Assembly (NCBI GenBank): GCA_037042185.1 | Contig: JAXQJY010000029.1 | Span: 434,001-498,000, forward strand | Length of the DNA: 64,000 nt | DNA from: Sordariomycetes sp. S80-01Y | Taxonomy: Eukaryota; Ascomycota; Sordariomycetes | Direction: 5' to 3' | Translations under genes and position numbers: made by a program | The notes under the pieces: model-generated | Seen by the model: only the letters and a program-made list of their open reading frames with translations | What the model was told of the DNA's origin: nothing | Databases searched by the model: none | Part shown: one piece after another, positions 57,190 through 64,000 of the stretch | Layout: each line of letters starts with the position of its first letter | How positions within the stretch are numbered: position 1 is the first letter of the stretch

Positions 57190-58827
57190 ATGACACCCGC
57201 TTCTGTCCACCTGCACGCGCCAAACGGCGTTAAGTGGTCTCAGCCTACTGGTCTCTTCATCAACAACGAGTTCGTCAACTCAGCAGAGGGCAATACAATC
57301 ACCTCAATCGACCCGGCGTAAGTGTGAAACTTCTACATGTAGTCAGATTACCTATTGACAGCAATGCAGAACCGAGGAGCCCATCGCGACGGTTCAAGCC
57401 GCTGGTCCCAAGGATGTGGACGTCGCAGTAAGAGCCGCCCAGAAGGCGTTCAAAGACCCAAGTTGGAAGCTCCTACCTGCCACAGATCGCGGCTCTTTAA
57501 TGTACAAGCTTGCCGATCTCATGGAAGCAAAGAAGGGGCTCTTTGCTACCATTGACGCCTGGGATAATGGTGAGTTGGCGGCCCGCTGCCCTCTCGCAGT
57601 CGCCTTTACGCCTCCTTCGCCCAAACCACTAACACACCGCCAGGCAAGACTTACAGCGAAGCCCTTGAGAACGACATCCCTGAGGCCATATCCGTGATCC
57701 GCTACTATGCCGGCTGGGCGGACAAGACTTACGGCCAGACCATCTCCACCACTCCGCAGAAGTTCGCATACACACTGCGCCAGCCCATTGGCGTGGTCGC
57801 CCAAATCATCCCCTGGAACTATCCCCTTTCCATGGCGACATGGAAGCTTGGTCCCGCGCTGGCATGCGGCAACACCGTTGTCTTGAAGCCAGCGGAGCAG
57901 ACGCCGTTGAGCATTCTTGTCTTCGCGCAGCTGGTCAAGGAGGCTGGATTCCCGCCTGGCGTCGTCAATATTGTGAACGGATTGGGGAGGGAGGCCGGGC
58001 CGGCTCTTGTAGGCCACGACTTGGTCGACAAGGTGGCCTTCACCGGCAGCACGGCGACTGCATCGCAGATCATGGGAATCGCAGCCAGGACATTGAAGAA
58101 CATCACTCTCGAGACTGGCGGAAAGAGTCCTCTTCTCGTTTTCGACGATGCGGATATGGAACAGGCGGTGAACTGGTCGCACTTTGGCATCATGTCCAAC
58201 CAAGGTCAGATCTGCACCGCGACCTCGCGCATCCTCGTCGACGAGAAGATCCATGATGACTTCGTGAAGAGCTTTCTGGCCAGGGCGGAGAAGATCAGCG
58301 TAGTGGGAGATCAATGGTCCGAGGGCACTTACCAGGGACCTTTAGTGTCGAAAGCCCAGCATGACCGCGTGTTGGACTATATCAAGATTGGCCAAGACGA
58401 AGGGGCGAATTTGGCCTCTGGCGGCAAGGCTTGCATCCCAACCTCTTCTGGGAAGGGCTACTTCGTCGAGCCTACCGTTTTTACCAACGTCTCCCCGAAG
58501 ATGCGTGTCTTTCGCGAAGAGATCTTCGGCCCCGTTGTCGTCATCGTCCCGTTCGGGACGGAGGAAGAAGCAATACAACTCGCCAACGATACGACGTACG
58601 GTTTGGGAAGCGCCATATTCACCAGAGACCTTGAGCGGGCACATCGTGTTGCGTCGGAGATCGAGTCCGGTATGGTTTGGGTGAACTCAAGTCAGGACTG
58701 TGATGCAAGGGTGCCCTTCGGTGGCGTGAAGCAGAGTGGGATTGGAAGGGAGCTGGGCGAGGCTGGGCTAGAAGCCTATAGTCAAGTGAAGGCAGTGCAT
58801 GTGAACATGGGGAACAGACTAGAGTAA
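57190..58827 (+). CDS. NAD(P)-dependent aldehyde dehydrogenase
   Basis: Three exons (57190-57317, 57370-57569, 57644-58827) encode 503 residues, the usual ALDH length. The sequence has IPWNYPLSMATWKLGPALA (Rossmann start), KVAFTGSTATASQIM, the general base Glu266 in LETGGKSPLLVF, and the nucleophile Cys300 in NQGQICTATSRIL, spaced as in ALDH class 1. It ends with PFGGVKQSGIGRELGEAGLE. The best reading in this cluster is alpha-ketoglutarate semialdehyde (2,5-dioxovalerate) dehydrogenase; from sequence alone it is a general class-1-like ALDH. I start at ATG 57190; an upstream in-frame ATG at 57103 adds a hydrophobic, non-family stretch. Confidence 0.92.
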
Positions 58828-60929
58828 CTCCTCGGCCTCGAAGCGACCCCTTTCAGGGATTGAGCCCGCAAAGCAAATATGTAAGTGCGAACTATCCCAT
58901 TGCCGTAATTGACCTAACCTTTGAAGAATCCGAGTGAGTAATGGGATTGCATTTCCAAAACTAGACGCTCAATCAGAAAGAGTGACGCCTCTGGGTGTCA
59001 AAATGCATTCATCAACCTGGAGTATGGCCATCGCATGCTTTGGATGTAAAGTGAGGCCAGTGGCTTAATGACGTCTCTTCCCGAGTATAAAGTAACCGGA
59101 TGTAGTCCATTGTAAGCATTTACACGCTCACAACATCTCTTTCATGGGGAAAGCCTTCCTGAGACCTCATCCAGGACCTTCATGTAAACACCCTCACGGC
59201 TCGAGACTATCAAAACAAGAGTTCTGGTCCAAATTTCCCTGTGTCAAGTAACGGCGAGATTCGAGAAAACGCCGAGTAGGGCCAAAAAGATTCTGGTCAC
59301 TACCCGATACGGAACGAGAATTAACTGGTACCTCAAAGATCAGGAACGTAGTCGAGCACTCTGACTTCCTTCTCGAGGCCTCCACGCAAGGAGCCTGCTG
59401 GGCCCGGGCGCCAAGCGAATCTACTTAGCTCCCATAAGCCATAATCGAACCATACTTTCCAGATTCGCGTCAGCGATCGACTCAACTCAGTCTGATTTCA
59501 AACCAAGTGCTCAGAGGTGCGAGCTGAACGACAGCTCTGAGGTCGTGCACAGCCTCAGCCTCCCATCCCAGGCAGCCCCCAGTGTCGCACAAGATTGCAA
59601 AGTATCGTACGATGATGGAGATATTGGAGATCCTGGGGAAGATAAGGCTGCGGCTAGACAAGACATACAGCGCTGGCTGGTTATTTGCCGACGAAATCGT
59701 CCGATGCTGGGGTTCTCGGGAGAATATGGGTGCTAACATCAGAGAGCACCGCCTTACGGCACCTTAGCCGACGGCGCAAGTGACTCGGACATTGCCATAT
59801 CGAGTATAAACCCTGCTGTCGATTGAATCGGCAGCCTTGCGTTTCGTGAAAGTGGCAGGCTGAGATAGCTGGGATATCGCGAATGTCACCCGGCGAGATG
59901 AGATGTCGTCAAAATCGAACGGTTTTCGGGACGCTAAAACACAAGGAGGGGTGGCCCTGGAGGGTTTTCTTCTCTAACAATTTGCGGCCAATCAAAAGGG
60001 GGCGATGCGGTGCTTGGTTCCTGAAGGTTGCATGACGCTGCGACGGGAGGAAAGCGCCACATGGATGACGATTTCGGTGCTTTTTTTGCTGGAGACAGAA
60101 CTTTCTTCTCCAGAAATTGAGCTGGCGAATTAATTGCTTTGCTTCAGTTTGGTCTTGGACGGGGTGCATGTAGCTTTGGTAGTGCTAACTCAGGTCTCTC
60201 GAGATGAGAATCGACCATTGCGCCGCAACAATTGGGGAGCCCAAATGATGCCCGATTCGGCATGGGTTGGTGACGTTGAAGCTTTGAGCATGTTGGCACG
60301 TGCGGATGGACAATATCTACGACAAGGAATGCGCCGAAAGCCACACCCCAGCACCGCCATCTGAGGCGGAAGAGTTCTTACGGGGCATTTCCCGCCTCTC
60401 GTCCAGATACTCCCCGGGGTGAAATGGTCCAATGCCAGATTTTGGTGTGCCATATTCGGCTTGGAGCGCGTTCGTCTGTTAGTGCATACCCCTGACCGGC
60501 GTGTAAGTTGCAAGCGAAAGCGGACAGGGGGTAGTACAGAGGCTATGGAAAATGGGACGATTCAAACAAACCCCTGGCTAAGGTCTAGCTCAGAGCACCT
60601 AGATGGTATTGACAATTACGACAATGAAAGTCGCGGAAAAGTGCGATATGGCACAGAGAAATCAGAGGGCGTAATTTCCAAAGGGCGGTGAAAACCCTGA
60701 ATGGGGGAAAGCGGCGGCTAGAGAATGGAGAATGGATCACTGATGCACCGCAGGCAGTGGCAGGAGCGAGCCAAGGGTGCCAGCGGTAGATTAGTGGCAC
60801 TTATCGGAGTCCCCTTTTGCCCCTCCATCCCACCTTCTCGTCGACAACCTGGAACATTTATATCCTCCCCTCTTCTCCTCCTCCATATTCACCGCAACTA
60901 CTCACGATCCCCCTACAAACACATTCGCA
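58828..60929. other. Long spacer between cluster and HMG-CoA synthase
   Basis: 2.1 kb with no gene that I can support. A short frame at 59582-59767 (IAKYRTMMEILEILGKIRLR) is protein-like and could be a relic, but it has no extension. CT-rich DNA before 60930 is the leader of HMG-CoA synthase. Confidence 0.5.
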
Positions 60930-62444
60930 ATGGCTTCCCGTCCGCAGAACATTGGCATCAAGGCCATTGAGATCTACTTCCCCAGCCAGGTACGTTCCGC
61001 TGCGTCGCTCCGAAGTCGCTGCCCCTCCCACACAAGAAAAAAGCGACGCCACCCCCTGCGACCAACACCAGCTAATTTCTCGCCAAACAGTATGTCGAGC
61101 AGTCCGAGCTCGAGAAGTTCGATGGCGTCTCCGCTGGCAAGTACACCATCGGCCTCGGCCAGACCAAGATGTCCTTCTGCGACGACCGCGAGGACATCTA
61201 CTCCTTCGCCATGACGGTCACCTCGCGCCTCCTCAAGAACTACAACATCGACCCCAAGTCCGTCGGCCGCCTCGAGGTTGGCACCGAGACCATGCTCGAC
61301 AAGTCCAAGTCCGTCAAGACGGTCTTGATGCAGCTCTTCGAGGGTAACAACAACCTTCAGGGCGTCGACAACATCAACGCCTGCTACGGTGGAACTGCTG
61401 CTTTCCTCAACACCGTTGACTGGATCGAGTCGTCTGCCTGGGACGGTCGCGACGCTGTCGTTGTGGCTGGTGACATTGCTCTTTACGCCAAGGGCAATGC
61501 TCGTCCTACTGGTGGCGCCGGTGCTGTCGCCATGCTCGTCGGCCCTGACGCCCCTGTCGTTGTCGAGCCTGGTCTGCGCGGCACGTACATGCAGCACGCT
61601 TACGACTTCTACAAGCCCGACCTGACCTCCGAGTACCCCTACGTCGATGGCCACTTCTCTCTCACTTGCTACAGCCGCGCTCTTGACGCTGCCTACAAGG
61701 ACTACTGTGCCCGCGAGGCTAAGCAAGCCAACGGCTCTGCTACCAACGGCACGGAAGATGGCAAGACCAACCTCGACCGCTTCGACTACCTGGCTTTCCA
61801 CGCGCCTACCTGCAAGCTTGTTCAAAAGTCTTACGCTCGTCTGTTGTACCACGACTACCTGGCCAACAATGAGCTCCCTGCCTTCGCCGAGGTCGCTCCT
61901 GAGATCAAGGATATGGACTACGAGAAGTCCTTGACGGACAAGGTCGTCGAGAAGACCTTCCTCGGCCTCACCAAGAAGCGCTTCCAGGACCGTGTTAGCC
62001 CCGCCATCCAGGTCGCGACCATGTGCGGCAACATGTACTGCGCCAGTGTCTGGGGTGGTTTGTGCTCCATTCTGAGCTTCGTCGAGCCCAGCGCCCTTGA
62101 AGGCAAGCGCATTGGTCTCTTCTCCTACGGATCTGGCCTTGCCGCTAGCTTCATCTCTTTCCGCATCAACGGTGACGTTTCCAAGCTGAACAAGACCCTC
62201 AACATCCCTGCGCGTCTTGAGCAGCGCCGCGCGTTGGCTCCCGAGGAGTATGAGAAGGTAAGAACCCTACCGCCCAGTTCAATGCGACAACGCTAACAAA
62301 TCTCAGTACTGTGACCTCCGCAAGCAGGCCCATCTCCAGAAGGACTTCTCTCCCAAGGGCGATCCCACAACCATCACCCCCGGCACCTACTACCTCGACA
62401 AGGTTGACGACATGTTCAAACGCGAGTACTCGGTCAAGGCGTAA
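60930..62444 (+). CDS. ERG13: Hydroxymethylglutaryl-CoA synthase
   Basis: Three exons (60930-60989, 61091-62257, 62307-62444) encode 454 residues. The enzyme condenses acetyl-CoA with acetoacetyl-CoA to HMG-CoA, the second step of the mevalonate pathway in the cytosol. It opens [20 protein letters not shown] across the first splice. The catalytic Cys118 is in [14 protein letters not shown], and [17 protein letters not shown] and [20 protein letters not shown] hold the other active-site residues. [10 protein letters not shown] lies near the C-terminus. A CT-rich leader and biased codons suggest strong expression. Introns are 101 and 49 bases with canonical ends. Confidence 0.96.
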
Positions 62445-62867
62445 GCGCAGCACGCATCACGAACGAAACGAATGCATATCATCATTAGTACATGATTTAC
62501 TTGCTTGGCGTAGCGATCTTCAAAAGTGTGGTTACCAAGACCTATTCACAAGAATATAGTGTGATTTTGGCTCATTTGGGACGATCGGAGGAAGATCTGA
62601 AGATCGTGGACTCGTCTCGCAGACCTGGTCGATAATAACTTCCGGAACAGGAAATGGAAGACCTTGGCGATTTTATATAGATGCTCCTGAGTGCATAAAG
62701 CACCGGGACTAAAGCTTTTCCTTTGTTAGACGCACGCTGAGCGCCGGTATGAATGAAAGAAACAAATATATCTATCTGATGTTTTGTCTATTCTCCGCTG
62801 TACAATGTTCTACAGATCTACACAGTATTGAGCTGCGAAATCACCCGCCCAAGAGCTCTTCGGGCGT
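62445..62867. other. Convergent 3' spacer
   Basis: 423 bases between the stops of HMG-CoA synthase and the DHCR24-like gene. Nothing else is seen. Confidence 0.5.
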
Positions 62868-64000
62868 CTAGTCCTGCTTCCCCTTGTACTTCCACTCGGC
62901 ATTACGATGCAACCAATAGTCGCCGCTCTTGATGCTCTTCCAGATTCCGTAAAGCCCGCCCACGGGCCTCAGGCTCTTCACCCTCTGCCTCCACTCCCCG
63001 AGCTCCCTCCTTCTCCGCCCCACGTCCACCTTGACCTTGTCGTACACTGTCGGCAGGGTGGTGGCGTGGTACTTGTCGCGCAGGGCCTTGTACCAGCTCT
63101 CGTCGTACAGCTTCCAGAACTCGGTGGGGCTGTAGTAGGTGTGCGCGTACAGCCACTTCATGCCGCCGAGCTGGGTGAGCTTCTCCTCCAGGGCGCGGTT
63201 CTTGTGCACGAAGGCTTCGGCGTTGGCGGGTCCCCAGCCCCAGAGGCCGACGTTGAGCATCTCCTTGGGCTGGCCGTGCTCCGTCTCGTGGGTGTGCGGG
63301 TGGAAGGTGGGCGAGGGTGTCTGCTTCAGTGGACACAGCCACAGCGGCCAGATGTCGAACCGCTCGGTCGTGTACTCGACGAAATCCTCCACTCCATCGT
63401 ACGGCACCGCGAGGTCCTGGACGACGAAGCGCGCTGATTCTCCGGAACCGTGGAGGGCGCGGTAGAGCATGCGCGTGTGCAGGAAGTCGTCCAGCAACCA
63501 CCGGAAGAACCGCGTGAACGGAACCATCCAGAAGTACTTGAATGCGCTCGCGCCAACCCAGAAACCACCCCTGTCGTACCTGAATAGGTACTCCCCCAGG
63601 GGAATGTAGTCCGTCTCTGCCTTTTGACCCGACGATGACCGCTCCTGCACGTGCATGTAGTACCACGGATCCCAGCTGCCACTAAACGTTCGCACAGGCT
63701 CGCCGGCCGGCTTCTCGTTTGTGAGTCTTCCCGTGACGATGACGCCGTGGGTGGGTGTGTATAATATACCGTCAACGTAGTCGTTCTCCTTGTTGGCTGT
63801 TTCGGCTCGGATCTTGGTGACTGCTTCGGCGACGGAGGAGACGCGGTGGTAGGTAGTCTGAACGAAGCGCTTCGCTTCCATTAGTTCCAGCTCCATGAGG
63901 GTCGTTGTCCCCAACGTTCCCACCGCTCCAGCTGCGCCTTGAAATAGATCTGCCCTTTCGTCCCGGCTGGCCTTGACGACCTCCCCGTTGCCCAGCACCA
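62868..64000 (-). CDS. DHCR24/DIMINUTO-like FAD-binding oxidoreductase, C-terminal part
   Basis: The frame is open from the window edge to the stop at 62868-62870 and gives about 377 C-terminal residues. It enters within the FAD-binding (PCMH-type) domain, where VLGNGEVVKASRDERADLFQ, then GAAGAVGTLGTTTLMELEL, is typical. The DHCR24-like C-terminal part follows: WYYMHVQER, DYIPLGEYLFRYDRGGFWVG, WLLDDFLHTRMLYRALHGSG, and MKWLYAHTYYSPTEFWKLYD. In animals and plants this family reduces the sterol side-chain double bond at C24. Fungi with ergosterol carry relatives whose task is unclear. The N-terminal membrane anchor would lie outside the window. Convergent with HMG-CoA synthase. Confidence 0.88.
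   Translation of the reverse strand, partial: VLGNGEVVKASRDERADLFQGAAGAVGTLGTTTLMELELMEAKRFVQTTYHRVSSVAEAVTKIRAETANKENDYVDGILYTPTHGVIVTGRLTNEKPAGEPVRTFSGSWDPWYYMHVQERSSSGQKAETDYIPLGEYLFRYDRGGFWVGASAFKYFWMVPFTRFFRWLLDDFLHTRMLYRALHGSGESARFVVQDLAVPYDGVEDFVEYTTERFDIWPLWLCPLKQTPSPTFHPHTHETEHGQPKEMLNVGLWGWGPANAEAFVHKNRALEEKLTQLGGMKWLYAHTYYSPTEFWKLYDESWYKALRDKYHATTLPTVYDKVKVDVGRRRRELGEWRQRVKSLRPVGGLYGIWKSIKSGDYWLHRNAEWKYKGKQD

Noticed and set aside
57394-58314. 306-codon open frame on the - strand
   Set aside because: Antisense to the aldehyde dehydrogenase; no family features.
59582-59767. Short protein-like frame in the long spacer
   Set aside because: No extension, no splice-connected exons and no identifiable family; kept only as a remark.
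60974-61852. 292-codon open frame on the - strand
   Set aside because: Antisense shadow of HMG-CoA synthase, whose strong codon bias removes stops from the opposite strand.

Overview
The window is nuclear DNA of a filamentous ascomycete (Pezizomycotina, most likely a Sordariomycete). The signs are short GT-AG introns of about 45-155 bases, CT-rich leaders before highly expressed genes, several fungal Zn2Cys6 regulators, and a CPC1/GCN4 regulator with a long uORF leader. I resolved about 26 protein genes, one tRNA and one decayed gene. I see no intact transposon, virus-like element or CRISPR array. Exon boundaries were read by eye from splice signals and reading frame; each multi-exon model closes in frame.

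Left part (1-26 kb), mainly housekeeping: the 3' end of homoserine dehydrogenase, a small membrane protein, TRM8 tRNA m7G methyltransferase, an MDM1-like PXA-RGS-PX sorting nexin, an MDR oxidoreductase, a Zn2Cys6 regulator divergent from an NDH-2-like flavoprotein, an SR-type RNA-binding protein with a 6-base microexon, PEX11 and FBP1 sharing a divergent promoter, a Clr5-ankyrin protein, tRNA-Cys, a CCDC174-like protein, and the CPC1 regulator with two uORFs.

Middle part (26-44 kb): an OPT oligopeptide transporter, a SABATH-like methyltransferase, a secreted GPI-type protein, a GNAT acetyltransferase, TRM7, a doubtful small gene, a secreted GH43 glycosidase, methionine aminopeptidase 2, and a 2EXR-type pseudogene.

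The most interesting block is 44.2-58.8 kb. It holds a Zn2Cys6 regulator, a proline-racemase/hydroxyproline-epimerase family enzyme, a DapA-family lyase/deaminase, a D-amino-acid oxidase with a peroxisomal-type C-terminus, a second Zn2Cys6 regulator, an atypical SDR and an aldehyde dehydrogenase. Together these match, step for step, the pathway known from bacteria for trans-4-hydroxy-L-proline: epimerisation, D-hydroxyproline oxidation, deamination to alpha-ketoglutarate semialdehyde, and oxidation to alpha-ketoglutarate. I infer a hydroxyproline-use gene cluster. Plant extensins and animal collagen are rich in hydroxyproline, so it would suit a pathogen or saprotroph.

Right edge (58.8-64 kb): a 2.1-kb spacer, HMG-CoA synthase, and the 3' part of a DHCR24-like FAD oxidoreductase that runs off the window.
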